Positions 1 through 9,555 of a stretch of 64,000 nucleotides of DNA are shown piece by piece. Position 1 is the stretch's first letter. Each line of letters begins with the position of its first letter. The notes beneath the pieces were generated by a model. That model made no database searches and was not told where the DNA came from. It saw only the letters and a program-made list of their open reading frames with translations. A program made the position numbers and the translations under genes. The stretch lies in the NCBI GenBank assembly GCA_031629035.1, contig JAVLUG010000027.1:241402-305401 (forward strand), in the 5' to 3' direction. This stretch comes from MVYY01 sp012517575. Lineage in GTDB: Bacteria; Bacteroidota; Bacteroidia; Bacteroidales; Paludibacteraceae.

Positions 1-694
1 CCATTCCCAAACTTAATGAAAAAAAAGCTTGTCCCATCGCGCTCAAAACGACTTCTGAATTAATTTTTCCGAAATCGGTTTTGAAAAGAAATTTCAATCC
101 TTCGGTACCGTTGGGTAAAGTAATGGAACGAATTCCCAAAATGATGATAATCAAAAACAGCAAAGGCATCATGAATTTGGTACTTTTCTCAATCCCATCC
201 TTGACTCCTGCCAAAACAATGGCACAGGTAAATGCGGTAAAAAGAATCATCCAGCCAATAGGGCGAAAAGTATCGGTGCTGAAATTGGTAAATGATTGAT
301 TCAGTTGGGCAGGCGAAACGTGTGAAAACTTATTGCCAATGGACTGGGCAATGTATTCGAGTGTCCACCCTGAAACAACTACATAAAAACCCAGAATGAT
401 GAAAGAACAAATAACGCCCATAAGTCCTACCAGCCACCATTTTCCTTTTGGCGCCAAAGTTCGAAACGAACCTGCTGCATTTGCCTGCGCCATTCGACCG
501 ATGGAAAACTCGGAAATCATAACCGGCAGTCCGAGAAAAATAACACAAAGAATGTAAACCAACAGAAAAGCCCCTCCTCCGGATTCTCCAAGCAAATATG
601 GGAAACGCCAAATATTGCCCAATCCTACGGCAGAGCCTGTGGCAGCCGCTATGGCGCCAATCTTGCTGAAATTGATTCTATCTTTTTTTGCCAT
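1..694 (-). CDS. Sodium-dependent amino-acid/neurotransmitter-type transporter (NSS/SNF family), 5' part only
   Basis: The frame reading from an ATG at 694 toward position 1 stays open and runs off the window edge, so only about the first 231 residues are seen. The N-terminus carries the NSS transmembrane-1 signature GSAVGLGNIWRFPYL, followed by ESGGGAFLLVY and EFSIGR, and further hydrophobic segments; the last visible residues GQAFFSLSLGM match the conserved Na+/substrate site region of TM6. NSS proteins import amino acids or similar solutes by Na+ symport at the inner membrane. The substrate cannot be told from this part. The start lies 30 nt behind a TACTTTTG promoter box, and the gene is divergent from rdgB. 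Confidence 0.9.
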   Translation of the reverse strand, partial: MAKKDRINFSKIGAIAAATGSAVGLGNIWRFPYLLGESGGGAFLLVYILCVIFLGLPVMISEFSIGRMAQANAAGSFRTLAPKGKWWLVGLMGVICSFIILGFYVVVSGWTLEYIAQSIGNKFSHVSPAQLNQSFTNFSTDTFRPIGWMILFTAFTCAIVLAGVKDGIEKSTKFMMPLLFLIIIILGIRSITLPNGTEGLKFLFKTDFGKINSEVVLSAMGQAFFSLSLGM

Positions 695-723
695 TTTTTA
701 TTGTTTTCGATGCATATTTGTTG

Positions 724-754
724 CAAAAGTAGAGAAAAAAAATAAAAATCGAAA
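724..754 (-). promoter_or_regulatory. Bacteroidota promoter for the NSS transporter
   Basis: On the minus strand a TACTTTTG box (731-724) matches TAnnTTTG. A TTTC, close to the -33 TTTG, lies 19 nt upstream at 754-751. It sits about 30 nt before the transporter ATG. Confidence 0.55.
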
Positions 755-798
755 TGAATTGAAAAAAGCAGCTTTAATAATTATTTTTGTAAAATAGT

Positions 799-806
799 TA
801 TCTTTG
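799..806 (+). promoter_or_regulatory. Putative -7 element (TATCTTTG) for rdgB
   Basis: TATCTTTG matches the Bacteroidota -7 consensus. No clear -33 TTTG is seen at the right distance. Its position rules out the TTG at 804 as the translation start and favours the GTG at 849. Confidence 0.45.
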
Positions 807-848
807 CATGGGTTAGAAAAATCTAAAGGAAATCAACATTATTTTAAA

Positions 849-1433
849 GTGGAAAAATTGGTTTTTGCAACAAACAATCTTCATAAGTTGCAAGAAGTTA
901 GGGCAATTTTGGACGGGAAAGTAAATATTCGAAGTTTATCGGAAATAGGTTGCTTCGATGAAATACCTGAAACAGCTGATACGTTGGAAGGTAACGCCTT
1001 GATGAAGGCAAAATATGTTTACGACAGATTTCAGTTGGACTGCTTTGCCGACGATACCGGCTTGGAAATTGACGCGCTGGGAGGTGAGCCTGGAGTTTTT
1101 TCGGCACGATATGCGGGATTGGAACAAGATTCTTACAAAAACCGAATGAAAGTGTTGCGTTTAATGAAGCAACAAACCAATCGAAAAGCTCGATTCAGAA
1201 CAGTCATTGCCCTTATTTTGCAAGGGGAAGAATATTTTTTTGAAGGAAAAATCAGTGGCGTTATCGCTCTTGAACCTCGTGGTGAAGGTGGTTTTGGATA
1301 CGATTCCATATTCGTTCCTGATGGTTACGAAAAAACTTTTGCAGAATTGTCGGCGGAACAAAAAAACCAAATCAGCCACAGGGCAATAGCCGTGAAAAAA
1401 TTTGCAGATTTTATTCTGTCAAAGGAACATTGA
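849..1433 (+). CDS. rdgB: Non-canonical purine NTP pyrophosphatase (XTP/dITP diphosphatase, RdgB/HAM1)
   Basis: This is a 194-residue protein, normal for the family. It begins with the hallmark FATNNLHKLQEV and contains ADDTGLEIDALGGEPGVFSA and GGFGYDSIF, the nucleotide- and metal-binding motifs. RdgB hydrolyses dITP, ITP and XTP to monophosphates in the cytoplasm and keeps deaminated purines out of DNA and RNA. I chose the GTG at 849 because the reading frame upstream (TTG at 804) overlaps the promoter box, and because family members start right before KLVFATNN. An AAAGGAA stretch about 15 nt upstream is a weak ribosome site. A 207-nt gap to porZ suggests separate transcription. Confidence 0.93.
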   Translation: MEKLVFATNNLHKLQEVRAILDGKVNIRSLSEIGCFDEIPETADTLEGNALMKAKYVYDRFQLDCFADDTGLEIDALGGEPGVFSARYAGLEQDSYKNRMKVLRLMKQQTNRKARFRTVIALILQGEEYFFEGKISGVIALEPRGEGGFGYDSIFVPDGYEKTFAELSAEQKNQISHRAIAVKKFADFILSKEH

Positions 1434-1640
1434 AAATTCAAGTTTTAAAATAGCTTCATGTCATTATCAATCATTGACAGAACAAAATAAAACAGAAATT
1501 TTTCAGTTTATTTTATCGGTAACTTATTTGACTGCAACTAAATTTTAAATCTAAAACAGATTTGACTAAATATATTACTATTTTCGATGTGGCGTGATAG
1601 AATTAAGTGCGCTATTTCCTCAAAAACAAATATTTAACTT

Positions 1641-3986
1641 ATGAAAAATAAGATTTTTTACATTTTATTGATTTATTGTAGCCTGTTTGCTTCTTTTATT
1701 CAGGCAGACAATATAGGCATGGGTAAATGGAGAATGCATCTGGCGTACAACAGTGTTGGTCAGATAGCGCAATCCGATAAAAAAATATATGCTGTAAGTG
1801 ATGGTGCTTTATTTTCAGTAGATAAACTGGATGGAAGTATGGAATTCTACAGTAAAATCAGTGGATTGCACGATACTTCTGTTGGGCGAATCGAATATGA
1901 TCCTACTTCCGAACAGTTGCTGGTTACATATGTCAATGGGAATATTGATTTTGTTAATGATGGTAGTGTGATTAATCTCCCCGATTTTTACAACAAACAA
2001 ATGACTTTCAGCAAAGAAGTTCAACATATTTATTTTTTTGGAAATAAGGCTTATTTATCTTGCCATTTTGGTATTGTAGTTTTGAATATGGAGAAAAAGG
2101 AAATAGCCGAAACATATTTTTTCGGGGCCGATGCATCTCCGGTGGATGTACTCTGTACGACGGTTCACGGTCAGACTATTTATGCTCTTTCCAAAAGTGC
2201 AGTTTACAAAGCTGATGTTACCAGCCCGTATTTAGTGAGTTATGAAGTTTGGTCAACAGAAAACAATTTGCCCGGAAGTGGTAATTTTCAGTCTGTTATA
2301 TCTTTTGCTGATCAGCTTTTTCTCCTTCGTGACGGTAAAATTTATCAAAAAAATGCCGGAGGGCAATGGTCGCCTTTTCTTCCACAAGTTACGGCTAAAA
2401 ATTTATTGGTTTCAAATGGAATTTTGTTGATATTAGGCACCGACAATAATATTTATTCGGTTGACAATAAAATAGTATCAAAAACTGTTTCGGGAATTGG
2501 CGTTGTTGCAGATGCAGAATACGACACTGAAAACAATACGTGTTGGTTTGCGGCCAATGGGAATGGTATTATTTCCTATCGTCAGGAAGGGACACAGCAA
2601 CCGGTAGTGTCTACTTACAAACCTTCCGGTCCGGCAGTTAATATTCCCTGGCAAATGAGATTCTCGGGAAAAAAATTGTTTGTGGTGCCTGGTGGAAGAT
2701 CTTCGGCTCAATATTCTCAGCAGGGTTACGTTATGATGCTTGAAGATGGAGTTTGGACCAATATTGATGGAAAAACCATTGAAACCCAAACTGGGAAAAG
2801 AGTGTTGGATTTTATGGACATTGCTGTTGATCCTAATGACGCTTCTCATTTTTTTGTTCCTTCTTATGGAACGGGTATTTATGAATTTAAAAACAATCAG
2901 TTCAGTAATTGGTATAATTTTACCAATAGTCCTATTGAAACCATTTACCCTAATGATCCCAATAGTTCATATCTTTATATGCGAATGGATGGTGGTGTTT
3001 TTGATGCGGAAGGAAATGTTTGGTTTACCAATACCAGAGCTTCGTACGGTATTAAAATTTTGAAATCCGACGGTCAATGGACACAACTTGCTTATCCGGG
3101 AATTGCTTCACGACCTACTTTAGGACAAATATTAATTCCATCATTAAATCCTAATCAAAAATGGATTTTGTCTGTGCGTTCCGAACAGGGAATTTGTATT
3201 ATTGATGATAACGGAACTATCGATGATCAGAGAGATGATAAATCGATATTTTACTCCTATTTTAGAAACACGGATGAAGTTGCGAGCAATATTTCACCAA
3301 CACTTTACAATTGTATGGTGGAGGACAAAAATCATGTGATTTGGGTGGGAACAGATATGGGACCTCTGTTGTTTTACAATCCTTCGAATGTTTTTGATGC
3401 AGATTTTACCTGTTCGCGCGTAAAGATTCCGAGAAATGATGGCACCAATCTGGCAGATTATTTGTTGGCCGGCGAAACAATTCAAGCCATAGCTGTAGAT
3501 GGAGCCAACCGAAAATGGATTGGTACAAAATCATCCGGCGTATATTTAATGTCGGAGAACGGACAAGAAACTATTCAGCATTTTACTGTTTCCAACAGTC
3601 CCTTGCTTTCTAACAATATTATGTCTATAGCCATTCATCCTGTAAGCGGTGAAGTTTATTTTGGAACGGGGAAAGGAATCGTTTCTTATCAAAGCGATGC
3701 TGCGGAAGCCGGAAGCACTTTTGGCGATGTACATGCCTATCCCAATCCGGTAAGAGAAACCTACAATGGAGTCATTACCATCACGGGCTTAATGGAAAAT
3801 ACACATATAAAAATTACCGATCTAAATGGAAATCTGGTTTATGAAACAACATCCAACGGCAGCTTGGCTACGTGGAACGGTAAAAATCTGCATGGCCAGA
3901 AAGTCAGTACCGGTATTTATTTGGTGATTGGAGCCAGTGAAGATGGTACGCAAAGTACCATTACGAAAATATTGGTAATCAATTGA
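1641..3986 (+). CDS. porZ: Type IX secretion system protein PorZ (beta-propeller plus C-terminal domain)
   Basis: The 781-residue protein has a signal peptide (about residues 1-22, ending FIQA), then a long beta-propeller region that begins MGKWRMHLAYNS and repeats WFAANGNG, VWFTNTR and KWIGTKSSGVYL blade motifs, and a T9SS-type Ig-like tail from about residue 690 (VHAYPNPVRE, KITDLNGNLVYE, STGIYLV). PorZ of Porphyromonas has this architecture and size. It belongs to the cell-surface attachment complex PorU-PorV-PorQ-PorZ, which cleaves the sorting tail of secreted cargo and joins it to anionic LPS. The next gene starts 8 nt after the stop, so porZ may lead the glycan operon. Other two-component-regulator-propeller proteins are the alternative, but length and domain order favour PorZ. 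Confidence 0.82.
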   Translation: MKNKIFYILLIYCSLFASFIQADNIGMGKWRMHLAYNSVGQIAQSDKKIYAVSDGALFSVDKLDGSMEFYSKISGLHDTSVGRIEYDPTSEQLLVTYVNGNIDFVNDGSVINLPDFYNKQMTFSKEVQHIYFFGNKAYLSCHFGIVVLNMEKKEIAETYFFGADASPVDVLCTTVHGQTIYALSKSAVYKADVTSPYLVSYEVWSTENNLPGSGNFQSVISFADQLFLLRDGKIYQKNAGGQWSPFLPQVTAKNLLVSNGILLILGTDNNIYSVDNKIVSKTVSGIGVVADAEYDTENNTCWFAANGNGIISYRQEGTQQPVVSTYKPSGPAVNIPWQMRFSGKKLFVVPGGRSSAQYSQQGYVMMLEDGVWTNIDGKTIETQTGKRVLDFMDIAVDPNDASHFFVPSYGTGIYEFKNNQFSNWYNFTNSPIETIYPNDPNSSYLYMRMDGGVFDAEGNVWFTNTRASYGIKILKSDGQWTQLAYPGIASRPTLGQILIPSLNPNQKWILSVRSEQGICIIDDNGTIDDQRDDKSIFYSYFRNTDEVASNISPTLYNCMVEDKNHVIWVGTDMGPLLFYNPSNVFDADFTCSRVKIPRNDGTNLADYLLAGETIQAIAVDGANRKWIGTKSSGVYLMSENGQETIQHFTVSNSPLLSNNIMSIAIHPVSGEVYFGTGKGIVSYQSDAAEAGSTFGDVHAYPNPVRETYNGVITITGLMENTHIKITDLNGNLVYETTSNGSLATWNGKNLHGQKVSTGIYLVIGASEDGTQSTITKILVIN

Positions 3987-3994
3987 CTCTTCAC

Positions 3995-5011
3995 ATGAAA
4001 GGAAGGGTTAAATGGGTCGATATTGCTAAAGGAATTGCTGTTTCTTTGGTAGTTTACGGGCATTTTGGGACTTCGGATGCTGCTAAAAGCGTAATATACG
4101 CTTTTCATATACCGCTTTTCTTTTTCTTGTCCGGCTTATTTTTTAGTTTTGATAAATTTCCAAATTATACCTCTTTTCTTCGTAAGCGTTCATTTCAACT
4201 GTTGATCCCTTATCTTTTTTTCAATTTTATAACCTATTTGTTGTGGCTGTTTATAGGGAGAAAATTTGGGAACGATATTTCAACTAATGTCAATGCTTTA
4301 AAACCTATTTTTGGAATAGTTTATGGAAATGCTTCCAATTTAGCGCACAATGTTCCATTGTGGTTTTTGACCTGTTTGTTTTCGGTAGAGAATTTCTATT
4401 TTCTTATCTTCAGAAAAACAAAAAAACAACAGCAGTTTTTTTTATTGGTGATGATAGCTGTAATTGCTTTTATCAATTACAAATTCAATCATGTATTTCG
4501 ATTACCATGGGGGATGGACATTGCAATGAGTATGTTGTTGTTTTATGGTTTAGGAGTTGGCCTGAAATCGGAGTTTCTGGATAAAAACAGGAGCAAAGCA
4601 TTACTGTCAGCTCTTTCGATAATGTCATTTTTAGTAGTGTTAATCATTGCTCAACTGAATGGAAAAATAGAAGTGTCAGACAATTATTTTGGAAATTATT
4701 TATACTTTTTGCTTGGTGCGTCAGCTGGAATCATTTTTATTGTTTCTTTGTCTATGCTCATAACTCAAGTTAAAATCAGGTATTCTCTATTGAGTTTTTT
4801 AGGTTTTAATTCATTAATTATATTTGTCCTACATTTATATTCAGGCAGTTTTATCAAGGCAATATCCTTCTTCGTTTTTCATTTACCATTGTCAATTTAC
4901 GAAACACCATCAGTTTCATTATTATTAACTTTTTTAAGTATTTTAGTATTAATACCTGTTGTATTATTGATGAATAAATTTCTGCCATTTGTTGTGGGTA
5001 AATCAAAGTGA
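3995..5011 (+). CDS. Membrane acyltransferase (acyltransferase-3 family)
   Basis: The protein of about 338 residues has roughly ten transmembrane segments and the N-terminal acyltransferase-3 signature KWVDIAKGIAVSLVVYGHF, with the catalytic-type His in YGH, then YAFHIPLFFFLSGLFF. Enzymes of this family O-acylate sugars of surface polysaccharides at the inner membrane. I chose the ATG at 3995 because the TTG at 3983 lies inside the porZ stop. The downstream gene starts 2 nt after this stop. Its position in a glycan operon suggests acetylation or succinylation of that glycan, but the acyl group cannot be read from sequence. Confidence 0.8.
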   Translation: MKGRVKWVDIAKGIAVSLVVYGHFGTSDAAKSVIYAFHIPLFFFLSGLFFSFDKFPNYTSFLRKRSFQLLIPYLFFNFITYLLWLFIGRKFGNDISTNVNALKPIFGIVYGNASNLAHNVPLWFLTCLFSVENFYFLIFRKTKKQQQFFLLVMIAVIAFINYKFNHVFRLPWGMDIAMSMLLFYGLGVGLKSEFLDKNRSKALLSALSIMSFLVVLIIAQLNGKIEVSDNYFGNYLYFLLGASAGIIFIVSLSMLITQVKIRYSLLSFLGFNSLIIFVLHLYSGSFIKAISFFVFHLPLSIYETPSVSLLLTFLSILVLIPVVLLMNKFLPFVVGKSK

Positions 5012-5013
5012 TA

Positions 5014-6549
5014 ATGAAATCGGTTATAAAATCATTTTTTTCTCTTTTTTTGTTTGTTTTGGCGTGTACTTTGTGGGCAGGCATTTTTTTTATTTTACCC
5101 TATTTTCTCGACAATCCTTTCAACGGTTGGCAAGGTTGGTTTATCACTCTTTTTCATTGGGGATTAGAATGTTTTGCCACATTTTTTCTGATTTATTTTT
5201 TCGCTGTAAACAAATATGTTTTTGCCGTATTTTTCCCTTTGTTTTCGTTGTTGGGTTCAGTTCTTTCTTTTTACCGTTATGCATACAAGGCGGTTCTGAC
5301 TCCCATGCTGATTGATGCCTCTCTGCATAACGATCTCAGGACAACGCTTGATGTAGTGTCCATACCTTTGGTTGTTTTTGTAATTGTCTCTTTATTGATT
5401 TCAATTTTTGCAGTCAAATATAGATTCGAAAAATTAAAAGTTTCTAAACCACTGATTCATTTTGTTGCCAGTGCCTTGTTGTTGTGTGTTATACTTACTG
5501 CAAATGGCAGATTAACAGCAAGTTTAATGCAGCGTTTCCCCTTCAATGTTTACTATAACTTCTCTGAATATAAAAAATTACGTAAAACTCTCTTCGCTGA
5601 AAGAATTGATCCCGATCCGACTTTGAAGTCAACTTGTAATGATTCATTGAAAGTTGTAATTGTGATTGGAGAAGCTCTTCGTGCCGATCATTTGTCACTG
5701 AATGGTTACCATCGCCTCACCAATCCGCGATTATCAAAAAGAAAAAGTATTTTTTCATTTCCTGCTATTTACTCGGAATTTACCAATACCAACATGAGTC
5801 TGCCGCATATTCTTACCCGTGCCGACAGCATTTATCCCGAGCGGGCTTTTCAGGAAAAATCCTTTATCAGCCTGTTTAGAAAGTGTGGTTATTATGCTTC
5901 ATGGATTTCTAATCAAGATCCAGCTGAAACTTATGTCTCGTTTATCAATGAATGTGATACAGTTCTGTATTGTCATCCCGAAAAATCGGTTTACAACTAT
6001 AACGAATGGTTGGATGAAGATTTGATTCCTCTCGCAAAAGAAATAAAGAAAAAAGATTCTCCGTGCAATTTGTTTGTTTTGCATACAATAGGAAGTCATT
6101 GGTATTACAACAACCATTTCTCACCTCCCTTTAAAGTGTTCACTCCGGTAACTTCAAGTAGGATACTTTCCCAATGTTCGAAAGAAGAATTAATTAATTC
6201 GTATGACAACACAGTGGTTTATACCGATTTTTTCCTCGACAGTTTGATCCAGCTTTTTGAGAATGAAAATGCAGTCATGATTTATTTATCCGATCATGGA
6301 GAAACGCTGGGAGAAAATGGAGCATGGCTTCATGCAGGTGATAGTGAAGCATCTCATCATCCGGCCTGTATCGTTTGGTGTTCCGATAAATTCGAGCAAA
6401 AATATCCCGATAAGGTGAAAGCGCTGGAAATGAACAGAAACAGATATTTTCGAAGTAACTTTTTGTTTCACAGTGCTTTGAATGCAGCCAATATTCCAAG
6501 TAAAGTGATGGATAAAAAACTCAGTATTTTTAATTTTCCTCTTCAATAA
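5014..6549 (+). CDS. Phosphoethanolamine transferase-like membrane sulfatase-fold protein (EptA/OpgE type)
   Basis: The 511-residue protein has four to five N-terminal transmembrane helices (to about residue 170) and a periplasmic alkaline-phosphatase/sulfatase-fold domain. Family motifs are visible: VIGEALRADHLSLNGY (about 219-232, metal site), TNTNMSLP (aligned to the Thr nucleophile region TATAVSVP of Ept proteins) and YLSDHGETLGENG with a following LHAG. Such enzymes move phosphoethanolamine from phosphatidylethanolamine onto lipid A, core or periplasmic glycans. The ATG at 5014 follows the previous stop directly, and the next gene starts at the stop of this one. Cysteine pairs typical of proteobacterial EptA around the nucleophile are absent. 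Confidence 0.8.
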   Translation: MKSVIKSFFSLFLFVLACTLWAGIFFILPYFLDNPFNGWQGWFITLFHWGLECFATFFLIYFFAVNKYVFAVFFPLFSLLGSVLSFYRYAYKAVLTPMLIDASLHNDLRTTLDVVSIPLVVFVIVSLLISIFAVKYRFEKLKVSKPLIHFVASALLLCVILTANGRLTASLMQRFPFNVYYNFSEYKKLRKTLFAERIDPDPTLKSTCNDSLKVVIVIGEALRADHLSLNGYHRLTNPRLSKRKSIFSFPAIYSEFTNTNMSLPHILTRADSIYPERAFQEKSFISLFRKCGYYASWISNQDPAETYVSFINECDTVLYCHPEKSVYNYNEWLDEDLIPLAKEIKKKDSPCNLFVLHTIGSHWYYNNHFSPPFKVFTPVTSSRILSQCSKEELINSYDNTVVYTDFFLDSLIQLFENENAVMIYLSDHGETLGENGAWLHAGDSEASHHPACIVWCSDKFEQKYPDKVKALEMNRNRYFRSNFLFHSALNAANIPSKVMDKKLSIFNFPLQ

Positions 6550-7706
6550 TGGGAAACGAAATACGTCATAAAAGGTTTTTTCTGCAGCAATTTTTGCTGA
6601 ACAAATACTTTTGGTTGGCATGTATTTTTTTGGGATTAATTGTTAAGGCGTATTTTTTGCCTTTGAAAACGGGCGATTATGTGGTATATCTGAAGCCGTG
6701 GATTGATTTCATTAAAGCGCATGGATATTTTTCCGCTTTGCAATACGATTTTTCCAATTATACGCCAGCTTATCTTTATTTTCTTACGCTTGTTGCCAAA
6801 ATTCCCGTTGACCCAGTTTTTGTCATCAAAATATTTTCCATATTTTTTGAATTTCTGGCTGCTTATTTTTTGGGAAAAATTATTTGTTTAAAATATCACA
6901 ATTATCTGATTCTCTGGATTTCATTGGCAGTTATCCCCTGGTTGCCAACCGTAATGCTCAACAGCAGTTATCTCTCCCAATGCGATGCCATTTATGCTTC
7001 TTTTGTGGTAGGCAGTATTTTTTATGCTTTAAAGAATCGACAATTTTTATCGGTTCTTCTATTGGGAGTAGCTTTTGCTTTTAAAATGCAGGCTGTTTTT
7101 GTGTTGCCTTTCTTTTTTGTTTTGCTTTTGAGGAAGGAAATAAAGTGGTATTATTTTTTGATTGTTCCCGCGGTTTATGTAATAAGTATTTTGCCGGCAT
7201 GGTTTTATGGCCGAAGTTTTGTCGAATTAATTTCTCTGTATTTTTCTCAAGCCGGCTATTATCGGTTGTTGACCATGAATTTTCCCAACATTTATATCTG
7301 GTTTTCAGGAGCAGATTTTGATACTTTTTCCGTAGCCGGAATATTGTTTACCGTTTTGCTGACTTTGACAGTAGGTTTTTGGCTTCGTTCTCCAAAAATC
7401 ACGTTCACCATTGAAACGTGGATCAAATTTATTTTTTTGAGTTTCATTGTTATTCCGTTCATTTTGCCGGGAATGCATGAAAGGTATATGTATTTGGCCG
7501 ATATTTTCGGTTTGGTTTATTTGATGTTTTTCCCAAAAAAATGGTATTTGCCTTTAGGAATTTTATTGGTTTCTACATATTCGTATATTCGTTGTTCGCG
7601 CTTCAATGAAGTTTTACCTATGCAACCGGCTTTTTTCGTATATTTGCTGGTGATAGTCCTCACTTTTTACGATTTTGTTGAAAGCTTAAAATCTACCGAA
7701 AAATGA
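6549..7706 (+). CDS. GT-C fold membrane glycosyltransferase (mannosyltransferase-like)
   Basis: The 385-residue protein is almost wholly transmembrane. It has an early acidic loop after TM1 (KTGDYVVYLKPWIDFIK), as in GT-C enzymes that use polyprenyl-phosphate sugars, and a late PGMHERYMYLADIF motif resembling the HERYF-type motif of ALG6/PIG-M-like and bacterial mannosyltransferases. It should transfer a sugar to the glycan on the periplasmic face. The ATG shares its first bases with the previous stop, and the next gene overlaps by 4 nt, so translation is coupled. Donor and acceptor are unknown. Confidence 0.72.
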   Translation: MGNEIRHKRFFLQQFLLNKYFWLACIFLGLIVKAYFLPLKTGDYVVYLKPWIDFIKAHGYFSALQYDFSNYTPAYLYFLTLVAKIPVDPVFVIKIFSIFFEFLAAYFLGKIICLKYHNYLILWISLAVIPWLPTVMLNSSYLSQCDAIYASFVVGSIFYALKNRQFLSVLLLGVAFAFKMQAVFVLPFFFVLLLRKEIKWYYFLIVPAVYVISILPAWFYGRSFVELISLYFSQAGYYRLLTMNFPNIYIWFSGADFDTFSVAGILFTVLLTLTVGFWLRSPKITFTIETWIKFIFLSFIVIPFILPGMHERYMYLADIFGLVYLMFFPKKWYLPLGILLVSTYSYIRCSRFNEVLPMQPAFFVYLLVIVLTFYDFVESLKSTEK

Positions 7707-9163
7707 ATGCTGTTCGTAAAGTAAATTTTTCTTTTATAGGTATTATCATTTTTCTATATGCTTTACTGACTGCCGGTTGTCTGAATAACTGCTATTTCTG
7801 GGATACTGTTCAGCAAATTTCCAAAGAAGGTCATTGGTTCTATCAGACCAATTTCAGATATTTAATTATTCCTTCTCAAAATTCTTTAACCGACATAGTG
7901 GCAACAGGTTATCATCCGCCTTTGATGGGAATGTTGACGGCAGCGTTGTGGAAAATTTTTGGCGTATATCTTTGGGTTTCTCATCTACTGGCATTGATTT
8001 GCTTTTTTGTGTTGCTGTATCAGACACTGAAACTGGTCGAAAAGTTTTTCCCTGCTCATCAGGCTGGATGGGTAATGCTGGTAGTTTTTCTGGAAGCCTC
8101 ACTATTGGCTCAGTTCTCCATTGCTTCACCCGATTTTATATTGTTAACTGCTTTCATTGCTTCACTCAGGGGATTGTTAGAGCGAAATACATGGCTCTCA
8201 TCCATTGCCTTGATTTTTCTTTTCGGGAGCAACATGCGCGGAATTTTTGCAGGAATTGCTTTATGGATGAGTCTTCAGTTTTATCTTTATCTTAATTCGG
8301 GGAAAAAATTCAGTTTCAAAGTGTTGGCAGCATCAGTTCGACCATTTTTGCCGGCTATCATTTTATCGCTGCTCTATTTTATTTTTTACTTTAGAATGAA
8401 TGGCTGGTTTTCTGCAGTTTCTGAAGAGGGAGGACATTATTCGTTGCCCGAAAATATTTCAATGGTGGCAAAACATTTTATTGAATTTCTGCTTCGTTCT
8501 GTAGAAAATGGGCGCATTATCGTGTGGGCGTTTTCGCTATTCGCTTTTTATTTGGTTGCCAAAAAGAAAGTTTCAATTTCCAACGAATTTAAAATGTTGA
8601 TTTGCTGTTTCCTGATTCTTTTCAGCATATACTTTTTGTTTGTTTTTATAACCAGGATGCCTTTTTCGGGTAGGTATTTCATGCCTCATTTTTTTCTGTT
8701 GACACTGATTACCCTTTCGGCACTTTCTTCCCGGTTAACTGAAAAAAGATGGAAAGCAACTGTGCTTATTTTCCTTTTATTCGAACTGACAGGCCATTTA
8801 TGGATATATCCGGAAAAGATTGCAAAATCTTGGGATTGCACCCTGGCACATTTTCCTTATTATGAATTGAGAAAGCAGTGTTTTGATTATATCGACCGAC
8901 AAAATATGGATTATGAAAAAATTTCGGCAGGATTTTGTCTGTATGGCGACAGAGGCTTTACTGAACTGAATCATGCAGGGAAAAAAGTCAATACACAAAT
9001 CGACAATCAGTATTTTATCTATTCCAATATTTCCAATTTGCCCGATGAATGGATAGATGAACTGCATAATCCTGCTCGTTGGAAACCTCTACGGTCTTTT
9101 GAAAAGTGGCCTGTTAACATTACTGTTTTTGAAAATATATCTTTCAAACAAGCAGAAAAATGA
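7703..9163 (+). CDS. GT39/PMT-type polytopic glycosyltransferase
   Basis: The 486-residue polytopic protein has an extracytoplasmic acidic site after the first helix (NCYFWDTVQQISKEG) and a conserved GYHPPLMGM, as in the GT39/ArnT group where the first loop carries catalytic Asp/Glu residues. A soluble tail follows the last helix. These enzymes use polyprenyl-phosphate sugars made by a GtrB/DPM-type GT2, and such a GT2 is encoded two genes downstream. ATGA overlaps link it to both neighbours. The exact sugar cannot be told. Confidence 0.72.
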   Translation: MNAVRKVNFSFIGIIIFLYALLTAGCLNNCYFWDTVQQISKEGHWFYQTNFRYLIIPSQNSLTDIVATGYHPPLMGMLTAALWKIFGVYLWVSHLLALICFFVLLYQTLKLVEKFFPAHQAGWVMLVVFLEASLLAQFSIASPDFILLTAFIASLRGLLERNTWLSSIALIFLFGSNMRGIFAGIALWMSLQFYLYLNSGKKFSFKVLAASVRPFLPAIILSLLYFIFYFRMNGWFSAVSEEGGHYSLPENISMVAKHFIEFLLRSVENGRIIVWAFSLFAFYLVAKKKVSISNEFKMLICCFLILFSIYFLFVFITRMPFSGRYFMPHFFLLTLITLSALSSRLTEKRWKATVLIFLLFELTGHLWIYPEKIAKSWDCTLAHFPYYELRKQCFDYIDRQNMDYEKISAGFCLYGDRGFTELNHAGKKVNTQIDNQYFIYSNISNLPDEWIDELHNPARWKPLRSFEKWPVNITVFENISFKQAEK

Positions 9164-9555
9164 ATTTTTCTAAAACATTGGTTCAATTTCTGAAGTTTGG
9201 AATTGTCGGAATTTCCAACACTTTACTTACGGCTGCAACAATATGGCTGTTGCTGAGGGTTTTTCATTCTTCCAATTATCTGGCCAATATTGTGGGTTAT
9301 GTGGTGGGATTGGTAAACAGTTTTATTTGGAATCGTCGCTGGACTTTTGAAAATCATGCCCAAGTTGGCGCAACCATTTTCAAATTTATTGTTACATTTG
9401 CTATTTCTTATTTGCTTCAATTGGGATTTTTGTCGTTTTTACTGCAACAAACCAATATTGATGATTATGTTTGTCAATTGCTGTCGATTGTTGTTTATAC
9501 GGTCGTCAATTTTTTCATGAACAAATATTACACTTTTAAAACCGAAATAAAATGA
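9160..9555 (+). CDS. GtrA-family membrane protein
   Basis: The 131-residue protein has four predicted transmembrane helices and GtrA signatures: LVQFLKFGIVGISNTL at the N-terminus, GYVVGLVNSFIWNRRWTF in the middle and FFMNKYYTF at the end. GtrA-like proteins are thought to help flip or hand over polyprenyl-phosphate-linked sugars. It overlaps both the GT39-like gene before it and the GT2 gene after it by 4 nt, the standard GtrA-GtrB pairing. Confidence 0.9.
   Translation: MNFSKTLVQFLKFGIVGISNTLLTAATIWLLLRVFHSSNYLANIVGYVVGLVNSFIWNRRWTFENHAQVGATIFKFIVTFAISYLLQLGFLSFLLQQTNIDDYVCQLLSIVVYTVVNFFMNKYYTFKTEIK

Noticed and set aside
330..611. 93-residue minus-strand frame
   Set aside because: It lies inside the NSS transporter in another frame and has no family features; it is a shadow of that gene.
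804..848. TTG start of rdgB
   Set aside because: It overlaps the -7 promoter box, and the added residues are not found in the family.
3983..3994. TTG start of the acyltransferase gene inside porZ
   Set aside because: The ATG at 3995 begins right before the conserved KWVDIAKG motif and has better spacing.
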